From Paraperibacillus marinus (lineage in GTDB: Bacteria > Bacillota > Bacilli > Bacillales > DSM-1321): a stretch of DNA of 64,000 bases. Below the pieces are notes generated by a model. That model saw nothing but the letters and a program-made list of their open reading frames with translations. It did not search any database and had not been told where the DNA came from. The translations under genes were made by a program, and so were the position numbers. Numbering within the stretch: position 1 is the stretch's first letter; every line of letters starts with the position of its first letter. Where the stretch lies: positions 62,001 to 126,000 of the forward strand of contig NZ_CP143542.1 in assembly GCF_046237605.1 (NCBI RefSeq), written 5' to 3'. Shown here piece by piece: positions 42,693 through 51,948 of the stretch.

Positions 42693-44081
42693 ATGGCTAA
42701 GAAAAAAACAAAATTCATCTGCGGCTCCTGCGGCTATGAATCTGCCAAATGGATGGGAAAATGCCCAGGGTGCGGAGATTGGAATAAAATGGTTGAGGAG
42801 GTGGAGATTGTTAAGCCTGCAAGAAGAGGGGCATTCACCCACTCAGAAGGCAAAGATTTTGGCGGTGAACGCCAGAAGGCAGCGCCGATCACCTCCATTG
42901 CGACCATTCAGGAACCAAGGATCACCACGGATTTAATTGAATTGAACCGTGTCCTCGGCGGGGGCATTGTACATGGATCCCTTGTACTGATTGGAGGAGA
43001 CCCGGGTATCGGAAAATCCACCCTGCTCCTTCAGGTATCATCACAGCTCGCCAATAAAGAGAAGAAGGTTTTATATATATCAGGCGAGGAATCTGTCAAG
43101 CAGACGAAGCTTAGGTCAGAGCGTCTTGGGGTGACTTCGGCCAATTTATTTGTCTATTCAGAGACGGATATGGATTATATCGGCCAGGCCATCAAAGAAG
43201 TGGCACCTGACCTGGTTATCATCGATTCCATCCAGACTGTATTCAATGCTGAGGTCACTTCGGCGCCGGGAAGCGTATCACAGGTACGTGAATGTACAGC
43301 ACAATTGATGAGAATTGCGAAAACCAACGGAATTGCGATTTTCATTGTGGGTCATGTGACAAAGGAAGGATCGATTGCCGGCCCGCGGCTGCTTGAACAC
43401 ATGGTGGATACAGTCCTTTACTTTGAAGGCGAAAGACACCATACCTACAGGATTGTCAGGGCTGTAAAAAACAGATTTGGCTCCACCAACGAAATGGGCA
43501 TTTTTGAAATGAAGGAAAACGGACTGGAGGAAGTGGAAAACCCGTCCGAGATTTTTCTTGAAGAGAGATCCCAGGGAGGCTCTGGTTCGACGGTCGTGGC
43601 TTCCATGGAGGGGACGAGGCCGGTACTTGTGGAAATCCAGGCCCTCATTTCACCCACGAGTTTCGGGACCCCAAGGAGGATGGCGACCGGAACGGACCAT
43701 AACCGGATATCCCTCATCATGGCCGTCCTGGAAAAAAGAGTGGGCATGCTGCTTCAAAACCAGGACGCGTATCTCAAGGTGGCGGGAGGCATCAAGCTGG
43801 ATGAGCCGGCCATTGATCTTGCGATTGCAGTGAGCATCGCATCAAGCTTCAGGGATAAGCCTACCCGTCAGACAGACTGCCTGATCGGAGAAGTGGGCCT
43901 TACAGGGGAAGTGAGGAGGGTATCCCGGATAGAACAAAGAGTACAGGAAGCAGTAAAGCTTGGATTTGACCGCATCATTCTTCCGGCGAATAATCTCGGT
44001 GGCTGGAGCGTGCCAAAGGGTGTGGAGCTTGTTGGGGTATCAACTATATCCGAGGCCCTTCAATGCGCATTAGGAGGTTAA
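42693..44081 (+). CDS. radA: DNA repair/branch-migration ATPase RadA
   Basis: A RecA-like ATPase that helps process recombination intermediates. 462 residues: N-terminal C4 zinc finger (CGSCGYES...CPGC), Walker A GGDPGIGKST, the RadA-specific KNRFG motif and a C-terminal Lon-protease-like domain without a visible active site. In B. subtilis RadA interacts with DisA, and disA starts 2 nt after this stop. A weak promoter (TTGATT, 17 nt, TAAACT, about 42588-42616) may precede it. Confidence 0.97.
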   Translation: MAKKKTKFICGSCGYESAKWMGKCPGCGDWNKMVEEVEIVKPARRGAFTHSEGKDFGGERQKAAPITSIATIQEPRITTDLIELNRVLGGGIVHGSLVLIGGDPGIGKSTLLLQVSSQLANKEKKVLYISGEESVKQTKLRSERLGVTSANLFVYSETDMDYIGQAIKEVAPDLVIIDSIQTVFNAEVTSAPGSVSQVRECTAQLMRIAKTNGIAIFIVGHVTKEGSIAGPRLLEHMVDTVLYFEGERHHTYRIVRAVKNRFGSTNEMGIFEMKENGLEEVENPSEIFLEERSQGGSGSTVVASMEGTRPVLVEIQALISPTSFGTPRRMATGTDHNRISLIMAVLEKRVGMLLQNQDAYLKVAGGIKLDEPAIDLAIAVSIASSFRDKPTRQTDCLIGEVGLTGEVRRVSRIEQRVQEAVKLGFDRIILPANNLGGWSVPKGVELVGVSTISEALQCALGG

Positions 44082-44083
44082 GT

Positions 44084-45157
44084 ATGAGTGATAAAAGAAC
44101 CCTGGATAAGACCAGGACAGAAATATTGCGGATGGTGGCCCCGGGGACTTCCTTAAGGGAAGGCATTGATAATGTCTTAAGGGCCAAGACAGGCGGCTTG
44201 ATTGTTGTAGGGTGCAACGAGCGGGTAAGAGATATAGTGGATGGGGGTTTCCATATAGAAGCTCCCTTCTCTTCAAGCTATCTGTATGAGCTGGCAAAAA
44301 TGGATGGAGCGATCATTTTGAATGAGAAGGCGGATACCATTATCCTTGCCAATGCCCAGCTTGCCCCGGATTCCTCGACCCCATCTTCCGAGACCGGGAT
44401 GCGCCATAGAACAGCTGAAAGGGTGGCCAAGGAAACAAAAGCCCTTGTTGTCGCCATTTCACAGCGCCGTAATGTCATAACGTTATATCAGGGGAGCTTC
44501 CGTTACGCATTAAAGGATATGGCGGTCATCCTCACAAAAGCAAACCAGGCCATCCAGACCCTCGAGAAGTATAAGGCTGTACTGAGGCAGAGCATCACCC
44601 ACCTTGGATTTCTGGAGTTTGAAGACGCTGTTACATATGGCGATGTTCTCCAGGCCATGCATCGTTTCATCATGGTCCTTCGGATCAAGGGCGAGCTTCT
44701 CGCCTATTTGAACGAGCTGGGTACGGAAGGCCGGCTGATCAGGCTGCAGATGAACGAGCTGCTGACAGATCTTGAGAATGAAGCGTTTTTGATCATTCAG
44801 GATTATATTTATGATAAAAGCGCATCATCCAAGGAAATTCTGCAAAAGCTTCAGGAGTTTTCAAACCTGGAGATCGTAGAGGACAGCATGATCATGAAGC
44901 TGCTTGGCTATCCGGGTTATACACCAATTGAAGACAGCCTGTTTCCCCGCGGATACCGCCTGCTGCATAAAATACCAAGGCTTCCGCTTTTGATCATAGA
45001 AAACCTTGTCACCCAGTTCAAGACGCTGTCCAATATTCTCCATGCCACGGTCGCTGAGCTTGATGATGTGGACGGCATCGGCGGCATCAGGGCAAAGAAA
45101 ATCAAGGACGGCCTCCGCTCCATCAGGGAGCAGCACCTGACAGAGCGAAAAATCTAG
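44084..45157 (+). CDS. disA: Diadenylate cyclase DisA, DNA integrity scanner
   Basis: Makes c-di-AMP from two ATP while scanning DNA; activity drops at branched structures, delaying sporulation. 357 residues: N-terminal DAC domain with MDGAIIL and RHRTAERVA motifs (DGA and RHR catalytic signatures), helical spine, and C-terminal helix-hairpin-helix (DVDGIGGIRAKKI). AGGAGG lies 6 nt before ATG 44084; the upstream ATG 44063 lies inside radA and has no ribosome-binding site. Confidence 0.97.
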   Translation: MSDKRTLDKTRTEILRMVAPGTSLREGIDNVLRAKTGGLIVVGCNERVRDIVDGGFHIEAPFSSSYLYELAKMDGAIILNEKADTIILANAQLAPDSSTPSSETGMRHRTAERVAKETKALVVAISQRRNVITLYQGSFRYALKDMAVILTKANQAIQTLEKYKAVLRQSITHLGFLEFEDAVTYGDVLQAMHRFIMVLRIKGELLAYLNELGTEGRLIRLQMNELLTDLENEAFLIIQDYIYDKSASSKEILQKLQEFSNLEIVEDSMIMKLLGYPGYTPIEDSLFPRGYRLLHKIPRLPLLIIENLVTQFKTLSNILHATVAELDDVDGIGGIRAKKIKDGLRSIREQHLTERKI

Positions 45158-45158
45158 T

Positions 45159-45187
45159 TTGAAACAGGCGCTCTTATATGTTAAAAT
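45159..45187 (+). promoter_or_regulatory. SigA promoter of yacL-ispD-ispF
   Basis: TTGAAA (45159-45164), 17 nt, TAAAAT (45182-45187). A second possibility is TTGACA (45204-45209) with extended -10 TGC-TAACCT (45225-45233). The first gives a leader of about 160 nt. Confidence 0.7.
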
Positions 45188-45209
45188 GTTAGGCTTTAAT
45201 CATTTGACA

Positions 45210-45249
45210 CCCGCCATGAGTCGGTGCTAACCTTAGGTTGACGGCAGGG
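45210..45249 (+). other. Bulged hairpin in the yacL leader
   Basis: CCCGCC (45210-45215) pairs with GGC-A-GGG (45243-45249), GTC (45220-45222) with GAC (45240-45242), AACC (45229-45232) with GGTT (45236-45239), loop TTA. All larger bulges are on the 5' side (ATGA, GGTGCT). It has no U-tract, so it is not a terminator. Not a structure I recognise. Confidence 0.5.
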
Positions 45250-45353
45250 AGACACTGCAAGGCCGTATTAAATACTTGAATAAATATCAGAAATCATTAA
45301 ATCCGGGTTTCGATTTTTTATATTTGATTATAATGAATAAGGGAGGTGAAGGG

Positions 45354-46445
45354 ATGTTAAAACGAATTGTTCAGGCCTGTTTTTTGATAACGGGCGGCAC
45401 AATGGGGATATTTTTAATTCCTGAATTAATGGCAGTTCTGCATGCTTCAGATATTACATTTATTAACAACGCTTATGTTACTGCAATTATAGGTGCTATC
45501 ATTTTTTATCTAATTACTTTTAAAGCGATCGACCATGTGGTTAATTTCATTAAATGGTTTGAGGAGACCCTTGTGAAGGCACCGATCACAGATATCATCT
45601 TTGGAAGCCTGGGGCTGCTCGTAGGTCTGCTGCTTGCATTCCTGATTGGATTCGCCCTGAATGCGATCGAGGTTCCAATCATTAATACAGCTGCACCGAT
45701 TCTTTTGACTTTATTGTTTGGTTATCTTGGCTTTCAGGTGGGCTTCAAGAAACGCGATGAGCTATCAGGCCTGTTTCGTACCAATAAAAAGAAGGCAAAT
45801 GACCCGGACGAGGACGAGGATGGAGAGGGTACTAAAAATCAGCTTAAAATCCTTGATACAAGTGTGATCATCGACGGAAGGATTGCTGATATCTGCCAGA
45901 CCGGGTTCCTTGAGGGCACGATCGTAATCCCGCAATTCGTACTCGGGGAGCTGCAGCATATTGCAGATTCATCGGATGCCCTGAAAAGGAACAGGGGCCG
46001 GCGGGGGCTGGATATCCTGAACAGGATTCAAAAGGAGCTTGCCGTCAAGGTTGAAATGTATGAAGGTGATTTTGAAGAAATCCAGGAAGTGGATTCCAAG
46101 CTTGTGAAATTGGCCAAGCTGACAGGCGGTATGGTCGTCACTAATGATTTTAACCTGAATAAGGTGTGTGAGTTCCAGAAGGTGGCGGTCTTGAATATCA
46201 ATGACCTTGCCAACGCCGTCAAGCCGGTTGTCCTGCCTGGTGAAGAGATGAACATCCAGGTGATAAAGGATGGCAAGGAACAGAACCAGGGCGTTGCCTA
46301 TCTAGATGATGGCACCATGATCGTCGTAGAGGACGGCCGTAATTATATTGGCAAGCGGATTGATGTAATGGTAACGAGTGTGCTTCAGACATCGGCAGGC
46401 AGGATGATTTTTGCAAAACCGAAAATGCTTGAAAAGGCACTGTAA
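45354..46445 (+). CDS. yacL: Membrane PIN-TRAM domain protein YacL
   Basis: A 363-residue predicted membrane-bound ribonuclease-like protein. Four hydrophobic segments (about residues 5-25, 40-60, 80-105, 110-130), an acidic linker (DPDEDEDGEGT), a PIN domain with acidic residues in KILDTSVIIDGRI, ...GELQHIAD and VVTNDFNLNK, and a C-terminal TRAM RNA-binding domain. Its RNA target is unknown. ATG 45354 follows AGGGAGGTG; the in-frame 45276 start lacks one. It precedes the isoprenoid genes ispD-ispF. Confidence 0.93.
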   Translation: MLKRIVQACFLITGGTMGIFLIPELMAVLHASDITFINNAYVTAIIGAIIFYLITFKAIDHVVNFIKWFEETLVKAPITDIIFGSLGLLVGLLLAFLIGFALNAIEVPIINTAAPILLTLLFGYLGFQVGFKKRDELSGLFRTNKKKANDPDEDEDGEGTKNQLKILDTSVIIDGRIADICQTGFLEGTIVIPQFVLGELQHIADSSDALKRNRGRRGLDILNRIQKELAVKVEMYEGDFEEIQEVDSKLVKLAKLTGGMVVTNDFNLNKVCEFQKVAVLNINDLANAVKPVVLPGEEMNIQVIKDGKEQNQGVAYLDDGTMIVVEDGRNYIGKRIDVMVTSVLQTSAGRMIFAKPKMLEKAL

Positions 46446-46465
46446 ATGAATGGGAGCAGTTGGCA

Positions 46466-47164
46466 ATGAATTATGATGTAATCATACCTGCAGCAGGCAG
46501 AGGCACCAGGATGAAGGCGGACAGGAACAAACTGCTGCTTCCACTGAAGGGCACCCCGCTGATCGTGTATACAATTAAAGTGTTCAGCAATGACCCATCC
46601 TGCAGAAGGATTATCCTTCCGGTGGCATCCGGTGACATGGAAAGCCTGGAAGAAATCATTAATGGCCATTCTTTTGGAAAGCCGATCCAGCTCATAGCAG
46701 GCGGTAAAGAGCGCCAGGACAGCGTGTATAACGGGCTTATGGCCCTTGGGGAAACAGAGGGGATGGTGCTTGTCCATGACGGCGCCCGTCCCTTTATACA
46801 GCAGAACCAGATTGAGGCGCTTGTCAGGACAGCCTCTTCCTCAGGCGCTGCCATTCTTGCAGTGCCTGTAAAGGATACAATCAAAAGGGCTTTGGATAAT
46901 ACGGTGATAGAAACTGTTGAACGATCCAGCTTGTGGGCAGTGCAGACTCCACAGGCTTTTCGTATTTCCCTGTTGAAAGAAGCACATTCCGAGGCAAAAA
47001 AGACACATTTTCTCGGCACGGATGAAGCCAGCCTGATTGAAAAATTGGGGCATAGCGTCTCTGTAGTCGAAGGGAATTATGATAATATAAAAATTACTAC
47101 ACCCGAGGATCTATATTTTGCCGAAGCGATCTTAAATAAGGTAAATGATCCAAATCGGCCTTAA
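46466..47164 (+). CDS. ispD: 2-C-methyl-D-erythritol 4-phosphate cytidylyltransferase
   Basis: Third step of the MEP isoprenoid pathway (CTP + MEP to CDP-ME). 232 residues, the same length as in B. subtilis. Shows the nucleotidyltransferase loop PAAGRGTRM with the following NKLLLPL lysine, VLVHDGARPF and the TPQAFR/TDEASLIE substrate region. GGGAG lies 9 nt before ATG 46466; in-frame TTG 46460 is too close. Confidence 0.96.
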   Translation: MNYDVIIPAAGRGTRMKADRNKLLLPLKGTPLIVYTIKVFSNDPSCRRIILPVASGDMESLEEIINGHSFGKPIQLIAGGKERQDSVYNGLMALGETEGMVLVHDGARPFIQQNQIEALVRTASSSGAAILAVPVKDTIKRALDNTVIETVERSSLWAVQTPQAFRISLLKEAHSEAKKTHFLGTDEASLIEKLGHSVSVVEGNYDNIKITTPEDLYFAEAILNKVNDPNRP

Positions 47165-47178
47165 AAGGAGTCATGTAA

Positions 47179-47655
47179 ATGTTTCGAGTCGGACAGGGGT
47201 TTGACGTACACCAGCTTGTTGAAGGAAGGCCGCTGATTATAGGCGGAATCACGATACCCTATGAAAAAGGGCTGCTCGGCCATTCGGATGCCGATGTGTT
47301 ATTGCATACCGTTGCGGATGCATGCCTTGGCGCCATCGGTGAAGGAGATATCGGAAGGCACTTTCCGGACACTTCACCATTATTTAAGGACGCTGATTCA
47401 AGCGGACTCCTTAAGGAAGTCTGGGAGCTTGTAAAGGAGAAAGGCTATGCGCTTGGGAATGCGGATTGCACTATCATCGCACAGAGCCCGAAAATGGCTC
47501 CTTATATCGAAGCGATGAGAGCGAAGATAGCGGAGCTCCTGGAAGGCAGTCCGGACCAGGTGAATGTTAAGGCAACAACAACAGAAAAATTAGGCTTCAC
47601 GGGGCGGGGCGAAGGAATAGCAGCCCAGGCCGCCGTGCTGCTAGTCAAAAAATAG
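47179..47655 (+). CDS. ispF: 2-C-methyl-D-erythritol 2,4-cyclodiphosphate synthase
   Basis: Cyclises CDP-ME 2-phosphate and releases CMP in the MEP pathway. 158 residues, the usual length. Zinc ligands are visible in GFDVHQL and HSDADVLLH; also FPDTSPLF and the KATTTEKLGFTGRGEG signature. AAAAGGAG precedes the start. It sits 14 nt after ispD and 14 nt before gltX. Confidence 0.97.
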   Translation: MFRVGQGFDVHQLVEGRPLIIGGITIPYEKGLLGHSDADVLLHTVADACLGAIGEGDIGRHFPDTSPLFKDADSSGLLKEVWELVKEKGYALGNADCTIIAQSPKMAPYIEAMRAKIAELLEGSPDQVNVKATTTEKLGFTGRGEGIAAQAAVLLVKK

Positions 47656-47669
47656 GAGGAACAGCAGCG

Positions 47670-49127
47670 ATGTCAAACGAAATTCGAGTCCGTTATGCAC
47701 CCAGCCCAACTGGTAATTTACATATAGGGAATGCAAGAACAGCATTATTCAACTATCTCTTTGCCCGCAGCAAGGGCGGGAAGTTTATTATCCGGATAGA
47801 AGATACGGATAAAAAGCGGAATATCGAAGGCGGCGAGGAGAGCCAGCTGAAGTATTTGAAGTGGCTTGGCATTGACTGGGACGAGAGCGTCGATATCGAT
47901 GGCGGCTTCGGCCCTTACCGTCAGTCAGAGCGGACTGAGATTTATAGAAAGTATTATATGGAGCTCCTGGAAAAAGGCCTTGCATATAAATGCTATTGTA
48001 CTGAGGAAGAGCTGGCAGCTGACCGCGAAGCCCAGATGGCAAGGAATGAAACGCCCGTATATTCCGGCAAGTGCCGCCATTTAACGGACAGCGAGCGGAC
48101 TGCACTGGAGATGGAAGGCCGTGAGCCAAGCATCCGATTTGCTGTTCCTGAGGGCAGAGTATTTTCCTTCAACGATATGGTTAAAGGAGAAGTTTCATTT
48201 GAATCTGAAGGGATGAGCGACCAGGTAATCGTGAAGAAGGATGGGACGCCGACTTATAACTTCGCAGTGACAATCGATGATCATCTAATGAAGATCTCGC
48301 ATGTTCTCAGAGGGGATGACCATATTTCCAACACCCCAAAACAGCTGATGATATACGAGGCGCTCGGCTTCGAACCGCCTGTATTCGGGCACATGACCCT
48401 CATTGTGAATGAAAGCAGGAAGAAGCTTAGCAAACGCGATGAAACCATTATCCAGTTCATTGAGCAGTACGAGGAGCTTGGCTATCTTCGGGAAGCCTTG
48501 TTCAACTTCATCGCCCTCCTTGGATGGTCGCCTTCAGGCGAGGAAGAGCTTCTTACGAAAGAGGAATTTATCCAGGCGTTTGATGAAGCCAGGCTTTCCA
48601 AATCACCTGCGCTGTTTGATAAGCAGAAGCTGTTATGGATGAATAACCAATACATGAAAAAGCTGGACCTGCCGCAGGCTGTGGAGCTGTGTTTTCCTCA
48701 TCTTGTAAAAGCAGGCAGGCTCCCTGAACATCTGACAGAGGATGGCCGTGCCTGGCTGAATGGCCTTGTAGAGCTGCTGCTTGAGAAGCTGAGCTATGGA
48801 GCCGAGATTGTTGAACTGTCAGGACTTTTCTTCGAAGAGGAAATGCAGCTCGATGAAGAAAGCAGGACCGTCCTTGCCGAAGAGCAGGTGCCTGAGGTGC
48901 TTGCGGCTTTCAAGGCTGAAGTGGAAAGTCTTCAGGACTTTACGGCTGAACATATTAAGGCAGCCATGAAAGCTGTCCAAAAGGGTACAGGCCATAAAGG
49001 GAAGAAGCTGTTCATGCCAATCCGGGCAGCGGTGACAGGGCAGACACACGGCCCTGACCTGCCAAAGACCATCGAACTGCTTGGCAAAGAGAAAATACTT
49101 TCCCGTCTTGCTGATTTTTTAAATTAA
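47670..49127 (+). CDS. gltX: Glutamyl-tRNA synthetase
   Basis: Charges tRNA-Glu and, in Bacillus, also tRNA-Gln for later amidation. 485 residues, class I: HIGH-type signature PSPTGNLHIGNART at the N-terminus, a zinc-like CYC...C region (KCYCTEEEL) and the KMSKS equivalent KKLSKRD. AGGAGG precedes the start. In B. subtilis gltX is followed by a T-box and cysE-cysS; the same holds here. Confidence 0.97.
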   Translation: MSNEIRVRYAPSPTGNLHIGNARTALFNYLFARSKGGKFIIRIEDTDKKRNIEGGEESQLKYLKWLGIDWDESVDIDGGFGPYRQSERTEIYRKYYMELLEKGLAYKCYCTEEELAADREAQMARNETPVYSGKCRHLTDSERTALEMEGREPSIRFAVPEGRVFSFNDMVKGEVSFESEGMSDQVIVKKDGTPTYNFAVTIDDHLMKISHVLRGDDHISNTPKQLMIYEALGFEPPVFGHMTLIVNESRKKLSKRDETIIQFIEQYEELGYLREALFNFIALLGWSPSGEEELLTKEEFIQAFDEARLSKSPALFDKQKLLWMNNQYMKKLDLPQAVELCFPHLVKAGRLPEHLTEDGRAWLNGLVELLLEKLSYGAEIVELSGLFFEEEMQLDEESRTVLAEEQVPEVLAAFKAEVESLQDFTAEHIKAAMKAVQKGTGHKGKKLFMPIRAAVTGQTHGPDLPKTIELLGKEKILSRLADFLN

Positions 49128-49169
49128 CATTTTGGCAAAAATATAATATAGTAATAAGTAGTCAGATGA

Positions 49170-49423
49170 AATTGCGTTGACAGGGAGAAGTACATAGACG
49201 AAGCTTCCCAGAGAGAACCATCACCGGCTGAAAGTGGTTCATGCCTCTCGTTTTTGGAAATGCACCCTCGAGCCCTTCGCGGAAAAGACTTTCAGGAGTC
49301 CAGTATGCAAGGCGGTCTGCCTCCCGTTAACGAGGCCTAAAAGCAGGAAAGGGCATAAGCCTTTTCAATCAGAGTGGAACCGCGCTAAAAGCGTCTCTGT
49401 CATTGTGACAGAGGCGCTTTTTT
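49170..49423 (+). promoter_or_regulatory. T-box riboswitch (Cys) upstream of cysE-cysS
   Basis: A tRNA-sensing leader. Stem I features GGGAGAAGTA and the distal CAGAGAG/GGCTGAAAG loop are visible; the likely specifier TGC (Cys) is at 49261-49263, followed by A. The T-box core AGAGTGGAACCGCG is at 49371-49384 and the competing terminator GCGTCTCTGTC/GACAGAGGCGC plus T6 at 49391-49423. Uncharged tRNA-Cys should favour antitermination and cysE-cysS expression. TATAAT at 49142-49147 is a possible -10 with no clear -35. Confidence 0.93.
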
Positions 49424-49466
49424 ATATCCCAAAAAGAAATCAGCCCATAATCAGGGAGGTGGCGTC

Positions 49467-50120
49467 ATGTTTAGAGCATTAAAAGAAGATGTCGATGTAG
49501 TATTTGATCAGGATCCTGCTGCGCGGAGCTATACAGAGGTTATTTTAACTTACTCTGGTCTGCATGCCATCTGGGCACACCGGGCTGCGCATGCATTTTA
49601 TAAAAGAAAGTGGTTTTTTATCGCCAGGGTGATATCGCAGGTCAGCCGTTTCTTCACCGGCATTGAAATCCATCCGGGCGCAAAAATCGGCAGAAGGTTT
49701 TTTATTGACCATGGAATGGGTGTGGTGATCGGTGAAACCTGTGAAATTGGAGATAATGTAACCATCTTTCAAGGAGTCACCCTTGGGGGCACAGGGAAGG
49801 AAAAGGGGAAGCGCCATCCTACCATCCATGACAATGTACTGATTTCTACCGGTGCAAAGGTATTAGGATCGATCGTGATTGGCGAGAATTCTAAAGTCGG
49901 CGGAGGCTCTGTCGTCCTTAGGGATGTTCCCCCGAACTCCACCGTGGTCGGCATACCTGGCAGAGTGGTCGTCCAGAACGGCATCCGGGTCAAAAACGAT
50001 TTGAACCACTGCGATCTGCCGGATCCAATAAATGACAGACTGAAGGCCCTTGAAGCAGAAATTCAGGCCCTGAAGCAGGAACTTATAGAAAAAGGAATCG
50101 AAAGGAGTCTAAAGCCGTGA
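49467..50120 (+). CDS. cysE: Serine O-acetyltransferase
   Basis: Makes O-acetylserine from serine and acetyl-CoA for CysK. 217 residues: helical N-terminal region, then left-handed beta-helix hexapeptide repeats (IHPGAKIGRRFFIDHGMGVVIG, VTIFQGVTLGGTG, VGGGSVVLRDVPPNSTVVG) with the catalytic His in IDHG. GGGAGGTGG precedes the ATG. Controlled by the upstream T-box and overlapping cysS by 4 nt. Confidence 0.97.
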   Translation: MFRALKEDVDVVFDQDPAARSYTEVILTYSGLHAIWAHRAAHAFYKRKWFFIARVISQVSRFFTGIEIHPGAKIGRRFFIDHGMGVVIGETCEIGDNVTIFQGVTLGGTGKEKGKRHPTIHDNVLISTGAKVLGSIVIGENSKVGGGSVVLRDVPPNSTVVGIPGRVVVQNGIRVKNDLNHCDLPDPINDRLKALEAEIQALKQELIEKGIERSLKP

Positions 50121-51514
50121 GCATTCAGATCTATAACACGCTTTCTAGACAAAAGGAAGAATTTAAGCCGCTTGAGCCGGGAAAGGTAAAAATGTATGTT
50201 TGCGGCCCGACGGTATATAACTATATCCATATCGGGAATGCCCGCCCTGCGATCGTATTCGATACAGTCAGGAGATACCTCGAATACCGGGGCTATGATG
50301 TCCAATATGTATCAAACTTCACGGATGTGGATGATAAGTTGATCAAGGCAGCGAAGGAGCTTGGCGGAGAAGTGCCGGAAATCGCCGACAAATTCATCGA
50401 AGCTTATTTTGAGGATGTAGGCGCTCTTGGGTGCAAGAAGGCGGACGCACACCCGCGAGTCATGGAAAATATGGATATTATCATTGATTTTATTGCCTCT
50501 TTGGTTGATAAAGGGTTTGCTTATGAATCGGAGGGGGATGTATATTACAGAACCAGGAAATTTAACGGATATGGCAAGCTTTCTCACCAATCCATAGATG
50601 AGCTGAAGCTGGGCGCAAGAATCGAAGTAGGCGAGAAGAAGCAGGATTCCCTGGATTTTGCCCTCTGGAAGGCCGCCAAGGAAGGCGAGATCTCATGGGA
50701 CAGCCCATGGGGCAAAGGCCGTCCAGGCTGGCATATTGAATGCTCTGCCATGGCTAAGAAGTATCTCGGTGACACGATTGACATCCATGCCGGGGGACAG
50801 GATCTTGCGTTCCCGCATCACGAGAATGAAATCGCCCAGTCAGAGGCGCTGTCCGGCAAGGAATTCTCCCGATATTGGATGCATAATGGCTATATCAACA
50901 TCGATAACGAGAAAATGTCAAAATCGCTGGGCAATTTTGTGACAGTACACGATATCATTAAACGTCATGATCCGAATCTGATCCGTTTCTTCATGCTGTC
51001 CGTCCACTACCGTCATCCGATTAATTACAGTGAGGAACTGCTGGAAAAATTAATGGCCGGGCTGAACAGGCTGAAAACTTCTTACCAGAATCTTATTCAT
51101 CGCAGCGGGGCAAGCACCGGTCTTACGGAAAACAATCAGGAATGGCTGGATAAGCTCTCAGCGATCCGGAGAGATTTTGAAAAAGAAATGGATGACGATT
51201 TCAATACAGCGAATGCCGTTTCTATACTGTTTGAGCTTTCTAAGCAGGCCAATTATTATCTGCTCGAAAAGAATACAGACAAAGCGGTGATTGAGGCGTT
51301 CATTAAGGAATTCAAGGAACTCTTTGCTGTCCTGGGTCTTTCACTCAAGGAAGAGGAACTGCTGGATGAAGAGATTGAAGCTCTTATTGAACAGCGGATC
51401 CAGGCGCGGAAGGACCGCAATTTTGCCCTGTCTGATGAAATACGCGACCGTTTGAAGGAAATGAATATCATTCTGGAGGACACAGCCCAGGGAACCAGAT
51501 GGAAACGAGGGTGA
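50117..51514 (+). CDS. cysS: Cysteinyl-tRNA synthetase
   Basis: Class I synthetase charging tRNA-Cys. 465 residues: zinc-site cysteine and HIGH box in CGPTVYNYIHIGNARP, WHIECSAM, HHENEIAQSEA and KMSKSLGN. It starts at GTG 50117, overlapping the cysE stop (GTGA), with AAAGGAG upstream. Sharing a Cys T-box with cysE lets the cell raise both cysteine supply and charging when tRNA-Cys is uncharged. Confidence 0.97.
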   Translation: MSIQIYNTLSRQKEEFKPLEPGKVKMYVCGPTVYNYIHIGNARPAIVFDTVRRYLEYRGYDVQYVSNFTDVDDKLIKAAKELGGEVPEIADKFIEAYFEDVGALGCKKADAHPRVMENMDIIIDFIASLVDKGFAYESEGDVYYRTRKFNGYGKLSHQSIDELKLGARIEVGEKKQDSLDFALWKAAKEGEISWDSPWGKGRPGWHIECSAMAKKYLGDTIDIHAGGQDLAFPHHENEIAQSEALSGKEFSRYWMHNGYINIDNEKMSKSLGNFVTVHDIIKRHDPNLIRFFMLSVHYRHPINYSEELLEKLMAGLNRLKTSYQNLIHRSGASTGLTENNQEWLDKLSAIRRDFEKEMDDDFNTANAVSILFELSKQANYYLLEKNTDKAVIEAFIKEFKELFAVLGLSLKEEELLDEEIEALIEQRIQARKDRNFALSDEIRDRLKEMNIILEDTAQGTRWKRG

Positions 51515-51519
51515 GCGGC

Positions 51520-51948
51520 ATGTTCGACTATGATCATCATGTAAATGCGCACCTGCTGAACAGCCTGGCCCTTGCCTATATGGGGGATGCCGTATATGAA
51601 GCATATATCCGGCACCACCTCCTTCAGAAAGGGGGCATCAGGCCGCACCGTCTGCACCGTGAGTCCACGACATTTGTGTCAGCAAAGGCCCAGAGTAAAG
51701 TGATCCATCATTTCCTTGATGCAGACCTGTTAACAGAGGACGAAACAGCTGTCGTCAAGAGGGGCCGCAATGCCAAGTCGGGAACCATTCCAAAAAACAC
51801 GGATGTACAGACCTATCGATACAGTACGGCCTTTGAAGCATTGATCGGCTTCTTGTTTTTGAATAATGAAAGAGACAGGATGGAAGGCCTTATAGGACAG
51901 GCCATTCAGTACATAGAGTCCCAGAAAGGAGGAACAGGCAATGAGTGA
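51520..51948 (+). CDS. mrnC: Mini-ribonuclease III (MrnC)
   Basis: Matures both ends of 23S rRNA in Bacillus. 142 residues: an RNase III catalytic domain with no dsRNA-binding domain. The signature region NSLALAYMGDAVYEAYIRHHLL contains the catalytic Asp, and RGRNAKSGTIPKNTDVQTYRYSTAFEALIGFL is diagnostic. ATG 51520 has AGGGTG about 7 nt upstream; ATG 51499 and GTG 51511, both overlapping cysS, are less well placed. Overlaps rlmB by 8 nt. Confidence 0.95.
   Translation: MFDYDHHVNAHLLNSLALAYMGDAVYEAYIRHHLLQKGGIRPHRLHRESTTFVSAKAQSKVIHHFLDADLLTEDETAVVKRGRNAKSGTIPKNTDVQTYRYSTAFEALIGFLFLNNERDRMEGLIGQAIQYIESQKGGTGNE

Noticed and set aside
45188..45353. c-di-AMP riboswitch upstream of yacL, suggested by nearby disA
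   Set aside because: The conserved ydaO-type joining segments are not visible and there is no expression-platform terminator.
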